In this document: one piece after another, positions 10,185 through 18,168 of the stretch
Layout of the letters: each line of letters begins with the position of its first letter
How positions within the stretch are numbered: the first letter of the stretch is position 1
Assembly (NCBI GenBank): GCA_002729525.1
Contig: PBYI01000054.1
Location: forward strand, 124,001 to 188,000
Direction of reading: 5' to 3'
DNA: 64,000 bases
Source: Nocardioides sp.
GTDB lineage: Bacteria > Actinomycetota > Actinomycetes > Propionibacteriales > Nocardioidaceae
Translations under genes and position numbers: made by a program
The notes under the pieces: generated by a model
What the model saw: the letters and a program-made list of their open reading frames with translations, nothing else
What the model was told of the DNA's origin: nothing
The model's database searches: none

Positions 10185-10325
10185 GAGGTACGTCTCATTC
10201 TTCCCACCAACCGTTCACTGTGACGTCCACGTTTCGTTATTCTTCCCGGCAGGTCACCTGACCACCATCTCCACCGGAGCTCAACGGCGCGTTTCGGTCT
10301 CTACCCCATCCGGGAGGAGACCCGC

Positions 10326-11066
10326 ATGAGCACGCTGCTTCTTCTGACCAGCGCCCTGCAGCCGTCCGCCGAGGTGCTTCCGGGACTGGCCCTGCTCGGC
10401 CACTCCGTGAAGATCCTGCCCGCCGAGGGCAGCGCCCTGCTCGAGGCCCCCGAGGCCGACCTGGTCCTCGTCGACGGCCGTGCCGAGCTCGCCGGCGCCC
10501 GCGACCTGTGCCGCCTGATCCGCGCCACCGGCACCGAGGTACCGGTCGTCCTCGTCGTCACCGAGGGCGGCCTGTCCGTCGTCAGCCACGACTGGGGCAT
10601 GGACGACGTCGTCCTGCACACCTGCGGCCCGGCCGAGCTCGAGGCCCGCATCAAGCTGGCCATCGGCCGCCTGAGCAGCGCCCGCGAGGCCGCCGACCCC
10701 GACGCCCACGTCATCCGCTCCGGCGAGGTCGTGGTCGACGAGGCGACGTACACCGCCAAGATCGGCGCCCGCACGCTCGACCTCACGTTCAAGGAGTTCG
10801 AGCTGCTGAAGTTCCTCGCCCAGCACCCGGGCCGGGTCTTCAGCCGCCAGCAGCTCCTCCAGGAGGTGTGGGGTTACGACTACTTCGGCGGCACCCGCAC
10901 CGTCGACGTGCACGTGCGTCGCCTGCGCGCCAAGCTCGGCCCCGAGCACGAGACCCTCATCGGCACCGTGCGCAACGTCGGCTACCGGTTCGTGCTCCCG
11001 TCGAAGGAGAAGGACGGCCTCAGCGACGCCGGCCGCGTCGTGAGCCGGGAGTCCGCCGAGGCCTGA
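10326..11066 (+). CDS. glnR: Global nitrogen regulator GlnR (orphan OmpR-type response regulator)
   Basis: 246 residues. The atypical receiver starts [20 protein letters not shown] and contains [18 protein letters not shown]. The winged-helix domain (residues about 130-225) has [39 protein letters not shown] and [10 protein letters not shown]. The sequence closely follows mycobacterial GlnR (Rv0818), which acts without phosphorylation as a homodimer on nitrogen-assimilation promoters. No partner kinase is adjacent, as expected. Its position next to the sulfur set and near MshD repeats the mycobacterial arrangement. Confidence 0.92.
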   Translation: MSTLLLLTSALQPSAEVLPGLALLGHSVKILPAEGSALLEAPEADLVLVDGRAELAGARDLCRLIRATGTEVPVVLVVTEGGLSVVSHDWGMDDVVLHTCGPAELEARIKLAIGRLSSAREAADPDAHVIRSGEVVVDEATYTAKIGARTLDLTFKEFELLKFLAQHPGRVFSRQQLLQEVWGYDYFGGTRTVDVHVRRLRAKLGPEHETLIGTVRNVGYRFVLPSKEKDGLSDAGRVVSRESAEA

Positions 11067-11093
11067 CCTCTCCGGCTCCGATCGCTTCTGGGC

Positions 11094-11132
11094 GACGAGC
11101 CGCTCGACTCACGACGCGTCGAGCGGCTCGTC
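11094..11132. terminator. Bidirectional hairpin between glnR and the converging minus-strand gene
   Basis: Fourteen-base inverted arms (GACGAGCCGCTCGA) with an 11-nt loop, 28 nt after the glnR stop and overlapping the last codons of the converging gene. It can end transcription from both sides. Confidence 0.65.
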
Positions 11133-11675
11133 ATCGGCCCGCCGGAGGTCCTCGGCACGGCCGTCGGGGAAGACCGCGCACCGGCCCGTCCGCAGGGTGA
11201 TCGCGGCGTCGGTGCTGGTGTTCATCGGCACGGCGACGCCGACCGAGGCGCGCACGTCGCCCAGACTCAGTCCGGTACGTCGCGACCCGGTCCAGCCGGC
11301 GTCGACCACCGCGGCCTCCAGCTCGTCGACCGGCGGCTCGGCATCGTCTGCGTCGTCGGCGTCGGCCGCCGGGCGGCGCACGTCCATCCGGACCTCGTAG
11401 AAGACCCCCGTGCGGGGCGACATCCCGCAGTGCTCGAACGACCCGACGGGATCGACGACCACCAGGCCCGACTCGTCGATCGCGGCGAGCACGTCCTCGG
11501 CGGCACCGCGGACCAGCGCCCGGTCGTCCGACGCCTGGGCGCGAGCCTCGTCGAGCGCCGGCGGACCCAGCACGTCGCGCAGGATCGCTGATCCGAGGCC
11601 GAGCGGCTGGAGGAACGTCACCACCGCCGCGGCGAGGACGACGGCGGCGAGCGCAGCGCGGCGTACGACGGTCAT
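11109..11675 (-). CDS. Exported protein of unknown function, last gene of a type VII-like cluster
   Basis: 188 residues beginning MTVVRRAALAAVVLAAAVVT, a signal or anchor helix, followed by an Asp/Ala-rich mature part with two Cys (FEHCGMSP and GRCAVFPDG). The start overlaps the stop of the upstream hydrolase gene by ATGA, showing translational coupling. No family is recognised. The genomic partner suggests a surface or accessory factor for the neighbouring DUF1023 protein. Confidence 0.65.
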   Translation of the reverse strand: MTVVRRAALAAVVLAAAVVTFLQPLGLGSAILRDVLGPPALDEARAQASDDRALVRGAAEDVLAAIDESGLVVVDPVGSFEHCGMSPRTGVFYEVRMDVRRPAADADDADDAEPPVDELEAAVVDAGWTGSRRTGLSLGDVRASVGVAVPMNTSTDAAITLRTGRCAVFPDGRAEDLRRADDEPLDAS

Positions 11676-13486
11676 GAGCCGCTCGGCCCCGTGCTCGACC
11701 TGCCGGGCTCGCCGACCGGCGCAGGCTCGCGGCCCCACTCCGGGTCCTGCGGCGCCCCCCACCACGGGTCGTAGGAATGAGGGGCCTCGTTGACGTCGGC
11801 GCCGCGGCCGTCGACGACCCGACCGATGTTGTAGAGCGACTCGCTGTCGGGGTCGTAGTAGCGGGAGTGCTCGTCCGGGTCGAGGTGCCACGACCGGTCG
11901 GCGGACTCCGCCTCGAAGCGGGTGGCGCCGAAGTCGTCGCTCGAGGGGTCGGTGCCGAGGCCTGCGCTGTTGCCGGTGAGCTGCGGGACGACACCGGACC
12001 ACTCCTCCAGCCCGACCCACCCCTCGTCGCCGAGCAGCGCGATCGGGTCGCGGCTGTTGCGGCCGACGTAGACGTGGCCCTCGGGGAGTCCGAGGTCGCT
12101 CGCACGGTCGTTGCCCTCCCCCGCGCCGGGGCTGCCGACGAGCACCGCGTCGTCGACGTCCGGGTCGTGGTCGTCGAGGGCGTGCGACAGCGTGGTCGAG
12201 CCGTAGCTGTGCCCGATCGCGGTGAGGTGGGGGTCGTCGGAGCGGGAGGCGCGCAGGCCGTCGAGGTAGTCGGCGAGCTGGCCACCGCCGGTCTCCGCAC
12301 GGTCCTCGGTGAGGGTGGCGGGGTCGTAGAGCTCGTCGGGGGCGTCGTAGCCGAGCCAGAACATCACCCCGACGCTGGACCCGTCGCCCTGCGAGCGGGC
12401 CGACTCGTAGACGTTGACGGCGTCCTGCGCGCTGTCGGGGAGGTCGTCGGTCGTCGTCGTGACGCCCGGGACCATCACCGCGAGGTCGTCGGCGGTGTCG
12501 AGGTCGCCGATGCCGAGCGCGACCCGGCCGTCGCCGTCGTACGCCCCGGGGTCGTAGAGGTGGAGGACACCGCCCGGGCGCTCGCCGGTGAGCGGGTCGA
12601 CGTAGTCGTCGACGGTGTCGAGCGCCTCCTGGGTGCGGCGGGCGTTGGAGAGGATCCGGCGCTCCTGCGGCGTCAGGTCGTCCGGATCCTTGCTGCCGAG
12701 GGTGGCGAGGTCGTCGTCGAGCAGCACCCGGTTGGCGTCGTCGCGGGCGGAGGCAGGGAGTCCGTCGCTGCCACCGACCAGGCGCGGGTAGGCGGCGACG
12801 ACGGCCTCGCGCTCGGCGTCGGTGAGGCCCTCCCACCAGGAGCGGAGCGCGCTCGGGCCGGCGCCGGTGCCGGGGGCGCCGGGGCGGGACATGGCTCCGA
12901 CCGCGAGCGGCGCGAGGCCGCCGCCGTCGGACAGCGACTCACCGAGGGTGTCGGCGGCTGCGAAGGCCTGGCGCAGGAGGTCCTCGTTGGCCCGGACGCG
13001 GCGCTGGAGGTCGTCGTGGTCGAGGACGAGCAGGCGGTAGCCCTGGGCGAGGTACGCCGCCCGCAGCTGGAGGCGCCCGACCTCGGCATCGGTGACGTCG
13101 GCGGCGCTCGCCGCCCGGACGTCGGCCAGCAGGTCGTCGCGGTCGCGGTCGAGACGGAGCTTGCGCCCGACCAGGTCGTCGCTGTCGTCGCGGAGGTCGC
13201 GGAGGGTGTCGGCGAAGGCGGTGATGGTGCGCGCGACCCGGGTCATCGTGGTGGCGAGCCGGTCGTGCTCGCCGCCGGCGCGGTGCGCGGCGGAGCGGTA
13301 GGCGACGTACCCACTCCCCCACCAGGCGTCGTGGAGGTCCTGGAGCTGCGTGCTCGCCTCGGCGACCTCCTCGTACCGTCCGGCGGCGGCGTAGAGCGTG
13401 GTGGCGAGCGCGTCGGCCTCGTCGGGCGAACCCTCCGGCGGGCGGATGTGGGCCGGCTCGGAGACCGGGACCTCGATCGTGGTCAC
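11672..13486 (-). CDS. WXG100-like / DUF1023 alpha/beta-hydrolase
   Basis: A 604-residue protein. The N-terminal 200 residues are helical (HDAWWGSGYVAYRSAAHRAG, a W-x-G element), like substrates of type VII secretion. The C-terminal half has the DUF1023 alpha/beta-hydrolase domain with nucleophile elbow AIGHSYGSTTLSHAL near residue 417 and HSYDPWWG near the end. These proteins are common among actinobacterial secreted or ESX-associated enzymes; the substrate is unknown. It overlaps both neighbours by 4 nt, forming a tight four-gene operon (13794 to 11109) with the small helical protein upstream. Confidence 0.72.
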   Translation of the reverse strand: MTTIEVPVSEPAHIRPPEGSPDEADALATTLYAAAGRYEEVAEASTQLQDLHDAWWGSGYVAYRSAAHRAGGEHDRLATTMTRVARTITAFADTLRDLRDDSDDLVGRKLRLDRDRDDLLADVRAASAADVTDAEVGRLQLRAAYLAQGYRLLVLDHDDLQRRVRANEDLLRQAFAAADTLGESLSDGGGLAPLAVGAMSRPGAPGTGAGPSALRSWWEGLTDAEREAVVAAYPRLVGGSDGLPASARDDANRVLLDDDLATLGSKDPDDLTPQERRILSNARRTQEALDTVDDYVDPLTGERPGGVLHLYDPGAYDGDGRVALGIGDLDTADDLAVMVPGVTTTTDDLPDSAQDAVNVYESARSQGDGSSVGVMFWLGYDAPDELYDPATLTEDRAETGGGQLADYLDGLRASRSDDPHLTAIGHSYGSTTLSHALDDHDPDVDDAVLVGSPGAGEGNDRASDLGLPEGHVYVGRNSRDPIALLGDEGWVGLEEWSGVVPQLTGNSAGLGTDPSSDDFGATRFEAESADRSWHLDPDEHSRYYDPDSESLYNIGRVVDGRGADVNEAPHSYDPWWGAPQDPEWGREPAPVGEPGRSSTGPSGS

Positions 13487-13794
13487 AGCCGCGGACCGAT
13501 CCGGCCATCGAGCACGTCGACCGCCTGCGCGGCGTCGCTGTCGGCGGTGAGGTACGACGACGCGGCGTCGTCGAGGGCGGTCGCGAAGCCGGCCGCGATC
13601 TCGTCGCTCTGCCCGGCCCAGCCGCTCCAGCGGGCCAGGAATCGGGACGCCGCATCCTGGACGCGAGGCGGAAGACCGGCGACCGAGGCGTCGCCGAGCT
13701 CGGTGCTGGTCGTGCGCATCAGCCCGGCGAGCTCGTCCCAGCGCGTGCTGCCCTGCCGCAGCCGCGCCTGCTCGACGTACATCTCGGCGGTCAT
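13483..13794 (-). CDS. Small WXG100-like helical protein
   Basis: 103 residues, predicted almost entirely helical, with a RWSGWAGQSDEIAAGF turn in the middle where WXG100 proteins carry Trp-x-Gly. It starts with ATG overlapping the stop of the upstream gene and is itself coupled to the DUF1023 hydrolase. It probably pairs with the helical N-terminus of that enzyme for export. No type VII ATPase is present nearby. Confidence 0.6.
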   Translation of the reverse strand: MTAEMYVEQARLRQGSTRWDELAGLMRTTSTELGDASVAGLPPRVQDAASRFLARWSGWAGQSDEIAAGFATALDDAASSYLTADSDAAQAVDVLDGRIGPRL

Positions 13795-14375
13795 GAGCCG
13801 GCTCCGGCCGCTCCGGCGGGTCGGAAGGTCCCGGTGCGCAGGCGGAGGGTGATCCGACCGGGGGCGCAGAACAGGGCGAGCTCCTCCCGCCCGAGGGCGT
13901 CGTCGGCGGAGCGGCTGGCCAGCACGCGGGGCACGCCGTCGGTCGGCGCGAGCACGCGCCAGCCCGCGTCGCGCAGGTGGCGGGCGGCGCGGGTGAGGGT
14001 CGTGGTGGGGTCGGCGGGGTCGGTGGTGCCGCTCGCGGCGGCCAGCGTGGTCTCCCGGCGGCGGAGCCCGTCGCGGCTGGTCAGCCAGCGAGCCGACGGG
14101 TCGCCCGGGGCCGCGTCGATGCCGGCGAGGAGGCGGGGCCACCAGCCGCGCGCCGCGTCGTCGGTGGACGAGGACCACTCGTCGGGGTCGCGGAGCGGCG
14201 GTGCGGGCGGCGCGAGGGCCGAGCGCCGCTGCTGCTCGGGGGTCTCGATGGGCTCGGAGGGCTCGGCGGCACCGGCGGGGCCGGGCAGGACCACCAGGTC
14301 GATGTCGGGATGGCGTCGGCGGAGCACCGACCAGAACGGGTCGGCGTCGACCCCCGAGGGACGACGGTCGGGCAC
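13791..14375 (-). CDS. Hypothetical protein, first gene of the type VII-like operon
   Basis: 194 residues, no signal peptide or membrane helix. Pro/Ala-rich middle (residues about 40-65) and a C-terminal region (AARHLRDAGWRVLAP, LALFCAPGRITLRLRTG) that looks like a small alpha/beta domain reminiscent of EspG-free accessory proteins, but no family is recognised. Translationally coupled by ATGA to the WXG-like gene. It may be a chaperone or immunity-type partner; that is only inference from position. Confidence 0.55.
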   Translation of the reverse strand: MPDRRPSGVDADPFWSVLRRRHPDIDLVVLPGPAGAAEPSEPIETPEQQRRSALAPPAPPLRDPDEWSSSTDDAARGWWPRLLAGIDAAPGDPSARWLTSRDGLRRRETTLAAASGTTDPADPTTTLTRAARHLRDAGWRVLAPTDGVPRVLASRSADDALGREELALFCAPGRITLRLRTGTFRPAGAAGAGS

Positions 14376-14576
14376 GGCTGGACCTCCTGCGCGGTGGATC
14401 GGACTCGCAGGAGCCTTGCCGGGTCACGCCGGGGCAAACATGGGGGTGAGGTGGGGTGTGGAGAGTGACCGAGCCGGGTGACCCGGATTCCCCGCTCCAG
14501 CGGGGACTCCGGTGCCTCTCGCCCGAAGGATCAGCCGACAGACGCCGGAGAAGGCCGAGAGGCTGGACCCGCCGCG

Positions 14577-15548
14577 TCAGCCGCGGAGGTCGGGGCGCAC
14601 GTGCAGGCCGACCTCGGGGTCGACGAGCACCTCCTGCGCCGCCGCGATGCCGTCGACCATGAGCGGGGCGTCGACGGGGGTGTTCCGCTTGAGCAGGGAC
14701 AGCGCGATCGGGCCGAGCTCGTGGTGGCGGCCCGAGGAGCCGACCCAGCCGACCTGCTTCTCGCCGGCCAGCACCGGGGCGCCGTGGGCGGGGAGGCGGT
14801 TCTCGGAGCCGTCGAGGTGCAGCATCGTGAGGCGGCGGGGCGGCCGGCCGAGGGTGTGCACCCGGGCGACCGTCTCCTGGCCGCGGTAGCAGCCCTTGTC
14901 GAGGTGGACGGCCGGGCCGACCCAGCCGACCTCGTTGGGGATCGCCTTGTCATCGGTGTCGACGCCGAAGCGGGGCTCGCCGCGCGCGATCCGCAGTGCC
15001 TCGAAGGCCCACAGGCCGGCAGGCGGGCCGGCGGCCTCGGCGAAGGTGGCGAGCTCGTCGCGGGGCACGACCCGGTAGCCGTTGGCGGGGCGCCAGGTCA
15101 GCGCGAGCCGGTCGGTCACGTCGGTGATCTCGACGACCATCATGAAGCGCATCCGCACCAGGAAGTCGGTGAGCGCCGCGGCGGCCCCCGGCTCGGTCCA
15201 CACGGTGAGTGCCTCGCCGTCGTCGGTGCCGCGGAACTCGTGCTCCACCCGCCCCTGCGGACTCAGGATCAGCGCCTGCGTCTCCTCGCCCGGCTGCAAG
15301 TGCAGCAGGTGCTGGGTGGTGAGGTTGTGCAGCCAGGTCAGCCGGTCCGGACCGGCGATCCGGACCACGTCGTGGTGCGAGAGGTCGACGAACCCCTCGC
15401 CCGACTCCAGCAGCCGCTGCTCGCCGTTGAAGCTGCCGTAGTGCGCCGCCACCGGGGCGTCGGGGCCGTCGCCGGCGACCGCGCCGGGCAGGTCCAGCAG
15501 CGGGCTGCGCTGGATCTCGCGGGCGTCGTCAGTCGTGGTCGTGCTCAT
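14577..15548 (-). CDS. ygfZ: YgfZ/GcvT-like folate-binding Fe-S assembly protein
   Basis: About 323 residues of the GcvT-like fold. The signature Lys-Gly-Cys-Tyr-x-Gly-Gln-Glu appears as HLDKGCYRGQETVARV near residue 216. YgfZ proteins use tetrahydrofolate to help assemble or repair Fe-S clusters. The ATG at 15548 has a good AAGGAGAG site; the frame could begin seven codons earlier. The start overlaps the upstream Fur gene by 20 nt, so the two are likely translated together. Confidence 0.88.
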   Translation of the reverse strand: MSTTTTDDAREIQRSPLLDLPGAVAGDGPDAPVAAHYGSFNGEQRLLESGEGFVDLSHHDVVRIAGPDRLTWLHNLTTQHLLHLQPGEETQALILSPQGRVEHEFRGTDDGEALTVWTEPGAAAALTDFLVRMRFMMVVEITDVTDRLALTWRPANGYRVVPRDELATFAEAAGPPAGLWAFEALRIARGEPRFGVDTDDKAIPNEVGWVGPAVHLDKGCYRGQETVARVHTLGRPPRRLTMLHLDGSENRLPAHGAPVLAGEKQVGWVGSSGRHHELGPIALSLLKRNTPVDAPLMVDGIAAAQEVLVDPEVGLHVRPDLRG

Positions 15549-15999
15549 CGGGGCAGCACTCTCCTTCACAGGTGCCGAAGACGGTGAGGTGCGCGGCGTC
15601 CGGCACGAAGCCGTAGCGGTCGCGCAGCGTCTCGTTCAAGGGTGCCAGGGCCCCGGTGGCGACCGAGGTGACCTTCTTGCAGCGCCGGCAGACCAGGTGG
15701 AAGTGCTCGTGGTCGTCGTCGACGGCGTGGTACGTCGGAGCGCGGTCCGACAGGTGGGCGTGTTTGATCAGCCCGGCGTCCTCCAGCACCTCCAGGGTGC
15801 GGTAGACGGTGCTCAGGTTGACCGCCTCCGAGCGGGCGCGGACGTGGGCGTGGACCTGGTCCGGGGTGGCGTGCCGCAGCTCGCGGACCGCGGCGAGCAC
15901 CAGCTCGCGCTGCGGGGTCAGGCGCAGGCCGCGGGCGCGGAGGGTCTCGCGCCAGTCCTGGTCGCCGGGGTGGTCGGGGTGCGCGGGGTCGGTGGTCAC
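15529..15999 (-). CDS. Fur-family metal-responsive repressor (possibly Zur-like)
   Basis: 156 residues. The winged helix LRLTPQRELVLAAVRELRHA and NLSTVYRTLEVLEDAGLIKH, the metal-binding strand DDDHEHFHLVCRRCKKV and the second Cys pair CEGECCPDEHDHD are visible. The CxxC plus His-rich tail is typical of Zn-structured Fur/Zur. It is cotranscribed with ygfZ, hinting at metal or Fe-S homeostasis. Whether it senses Fe, Zn or peroxide cannot be read from sequence alone. Confidence 0.85.
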   Translation of the reverse strand: MTTDPAHPDHPGDQDWRETLRARGLRLTPQRELVLAAVRELRHATPDQVHAHVRARSEAVNLSTVYRTLEVLEDAGLIKHAHLSDRAPTYHAVDDDHEHFHLVCRRCKKVTSVATGALAPLNETLRDRYGFVPDAAHLTVFGTCEGECCPDEHDHD

Positions 16000-16010
16000 G
16001 GTCGGTTCCC

Positions 16011-16075
16011 GGGTGCGGGCGTCTCGATACGCCCCGGTCGCTCGTCCCTCGCGACCGCGGCTACTCGACGACCGG
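16011..16075. repeat. Dispersed palindromic repeat copy
   Basis: Begins GGGTGCGGGCGTCTCGATAC and ends CTACTCGACGACCGGG, the same outline as 7228-7292. It fills the space between nitrobindin stop and fur start. Confidence 0.65.
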
Positions 16076-16081
16076 GATCGC

Positions 16082-16573
16082 TCACTGGCGCTGGAGCTTC
16101 GCCCACAGGTGCGGCTGGAGATCCTGGCCCATCGCCTCCATGTCGTAGGCGTAGAGCAGCTCGCCGTCGACGTTGCCGTACATCCGGTGCCCGGAGACGA
16201 CCTCCTTGGCGGTCTCGGTGAAGCTCACGCCGGCGGTGCGCAGCTCGAGCTTGCCGCCCTCCGCGACGCCGTACCAGACCTCGGTGAAGCCGGTGTTGTG
16301 CGTGAGCAGCAGCTCGACCTTCCCCTCACCGACGCAACGCAGGAAGCCCGTCTCCTGCGCGGCCTGCCGCACCGTCTCGCCGTTCTCGTCGACGATCCAC
16401 GAACGGGCGAAGTAGTGCAGGAACGGGCGACCGTCCTGCTGGAAGGTCAGCTCCTGGCCGTACTCGAACGGCTCGATCGTGGGGTAGTCGCCACGACCGT
16501 GGCCGCCCCACGTGCCGAGGAGCCACGCGACCGGGCCGCAGGCGGGGTGCAGGTTGTCGGGGATCTGGAACAC
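16082..16573 (-). CDS. Nitrobindin-like heme-binding beta-barrel (FABP-like)
   Basis: 163 residues. The family signature Gly-x-Trp-x-Gly-x-Gly is present as LLGTWGGHGRGDYP at residue about 19, and the barrel closes with the heme-proximal His region near QDLQPHLWAKL. Mycobacterial nitrobindin (Rv0813c) lies in the same neighbourhood of cysA2, sseC2 and mshD. It binds ferric heme and isomerises peroxynitrite in studied homologues. Confidence 0.86.
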   Translation of the reverse strand: MFQIPDNLHPACGPVAWLLGTWGGHGRGDYPTIEPFEYGQELTFQQDGRPFLHYFARSWIVDENGETVRQAAQETGFLRCVGEGKVELLLTHNTGFTEVWYGVAEGGKLELRTAGVSFTETAKEVVSGHRMYGNVDGELLYAYDMEAMGQDLQPHLWAKLQRQ

Positions 16574-16638
16574 CCCGTCAGCCTACGGCTCCCCCGACCC
16601 GGACGTCGGGGGAGTCGTAGACGCCTGTCGGCCAGCGG

Positions 16639-16767
16639 TCAGGCGGTGGTGTGGTGCTGCTCGTGCCGCCGTCGATCGAAGTGGTAGCCCTCGTGGTGCG
16701 GGCAGGCCACGCCGTACTTCATCCTGCACTTCCACGTGCGCTGAGCACGCTTGATGTTCTTGAACAC
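16639..16767 (-). CDS. Very small basic His/Cys protein
   Basis: A GTG-started ORF of 42 residues beginning MFKNIKRAQRTWKCRMKYG and containing CPHHEGYHF then a His-rich end. A GGAAGG Shine-Dalgarno lies 6 nt before the GTG. The CxnC...CPHH...H arrangement could bind zinc. No family is recognised. It is 65 nt past the start of nitrobindin (same strand) and divergent from DsrE, in an otherwise empty stretch. Confidence 0.5.
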   Translation of the reverse strand: MFKNIKRAQRTWKCRMKYGVACPHHEGYHFDRRRHEQHHTTA

Positions 16768-16899
16768 AAGAGACCTTCCCCATGCGAGTCGTCGGTGTCG
16801 CCTCGGGAGTGCACGTCACCCCGAGGCGAGAGATGCCTGATGTCGTGGGGGGACGACACAAGAATGTACGTCGCGCTGGTCACCGCTAGCGTTTTCTTC

Positions 16900-17262
16900 A
16901 TGGTGAGGGCATTGATCATCAAAATCGCCGCGGGTCCCGACCAGGCCGAGCGGGCCAACCAGGGACTCACCGTCGCGGCCGCGGGGACGGCCATGGGCGC
17001 CGCGGTGTCGCTGTGGCTGACCGGCGAGGCGGTGTGGTTCGCCGTCAGTGGCCGTCAGCCCGACCTCGGCCTGGAGCACGCGCAGCCCGCCGCTGACCTG
17101 CTCGAACAGGTGGCCGCATCGGGCACCGTCACCGTCTGCTCGCAGTGCGCTACCCGCCGCGACCTCACCGAGGGGGACCTCGTGGACGGCGCGCGGATCG
17201 CCGGGGCGGCCGCCTTCGTCGCCGAGAGCCTCGCGCCGGACGCCCAGGCTCTCGTCTACTGA
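16900..17262 (+). CDS. DsrE-family small protein
   Basis: About 120 residues. It starts MVRALIIKIAAGPDQAERAN, then GTAMGAAVSLWLTGEAVWF, TVCSQCATRRDLTEGDL and ends with AFVAESLAPDAQALVY. DsrE/DsrF-like proteins carry sulfur or act as redox accessory subunits; the Cys pair CSQC is at the usual position of the sulfur-carrying Cys. An upstream in-frame ATG at 16864 would add 12 residues. It precedes mshD by 21 nt on the same strand. Confidence 0.78.
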   Translation: MVRALIIKIAAGPDQAERANQGLTVAAAGTAMGAAVSLWLTGEAVWFAVSGRQPDLGLEHAQPAADLLEQVAASGTVTVCSQCATRRDLTEGDLVDGARIAGAAAFVAESLAPDAQALVY

Positions 17263-17283
17263 CACCCCGGGAGTGTGACCGAG

Positions 17284-18159
17284 ATGACATCCGACACCGA
17301 CGCCTTCGCTGCGATCCGTGAGGTGCGTGAGGCCTGTGTGACCCATGACGGGCACGACCCGCTCGACGAGGCGGCCGACCTCGCCCTGCGCCACCACGGT
17401 CTCGACGGGGCGCTGCTCGAGCTCGCCGACGGACCCGACCGGGCCGAGGATGGTGGCTTCGCCCTCGTCCGCGACGGTGAGCTGCTGCTCGCCGTCTCCC
17501 CCGCCGCCCGCGGTCGCGGACTCGGCGCCGACCTCGCCACCCGGGTCGCCGCGGCCGGCGTACCGGTCGACCGGGCGTGGTCGCACGGCGGCCACCCGGC
17601 GGCGGAGGTGCTGGCGGAGCGGCACGGGTTCGAGGCGACACGGGGTCTGTGGGTCATGCGACGTCCGGTCGACGCCGACCACCCGCTGCCGCCGCTGGCG
17701 GCACCGGACGGCGTACGACTGCGGGGGTACGACGCCGCTGACCCCGCCGACGCCGCGGCCGTGCTGCGGGTCAACGCGGCGGCGTTCGCGCACCACCCCG
17801 AGCAGGGCGACCTCGACGAGGCCGGGCTGGCCGAGCGGGTGGCGGAGCCGTGGTTCGACGCCGACGGACTGGTGATGGCGGTCGAGGAGGCCGACGGCAC
17901 GCTGCTGGCGTTCCACTGGACCAAGCGGCACGACGCCCGGCTCGGCGAGGTGTACGTCGTCGCGGTCTCCCCCGAGGCGCAGGGTCGCGGCCTCGGCAAG
18001 GTCGTCACTCTTGCCGGGCTGCACCACCTCGCCGACGGCGGCGTGGAGGAGATCCTGCTGTACGTCGAGTCCGACAACGCCCCCGCCGTGGCGGTCTACT
18101 CCGGCCTCGGTTTCGCCCATGCCGCGAAGGACACGCACGTGCAGTACACCCGTCGGTAA
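17284..18159 (+). CDS. mshD: Mycothiol synthase
   Basis: About 291 residues of two GNAT domains. The N-terminal domain is weak (LAVSPAARGRGLGADLATRV) and the C-terminal domain has the full acetyl-CoA loop VSPEAQGRGLGKVVTLAGLHHL plus LYVESDNAPAVAVYSGLGF. MshD acetylates Cys-GlcN-Ins in the last mycothiol step, so this is a strong actinobacterial marker. ATG 17284 has a suitably spaced GGGAG; GTG 17275 is only 4 nt behind it. The DsrE gene upstream is probably in the same transcript. Confidence 0.93.
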   Translation: MTSDTDAFAAIREVREACVTHDGHDPLDEAADLALRHHGLDGALLELADGPDRAEDGGFALVRDGELLLAVSPAARGRGLGADLATRVAAAGVPVDRAWSHGGHPAAEVLAERHGFEATRGLWVMRRPVDADHPLPPLAAPDGVRLRGYDAADPADAAAVLRVNAAAFAHHPEQGDLDEAGLAERVAEPWFDADGLVMAVEEADGTLLAFHWTKRHDARLGEVYVVAVSPEAQGRGLGKVVTLAGLHHLADGGVEEILLYVESDNAPAVAVYSGLGFAHAAKDTHVQYTRR

Positions 18160-18168
18160 CATCCCGCC

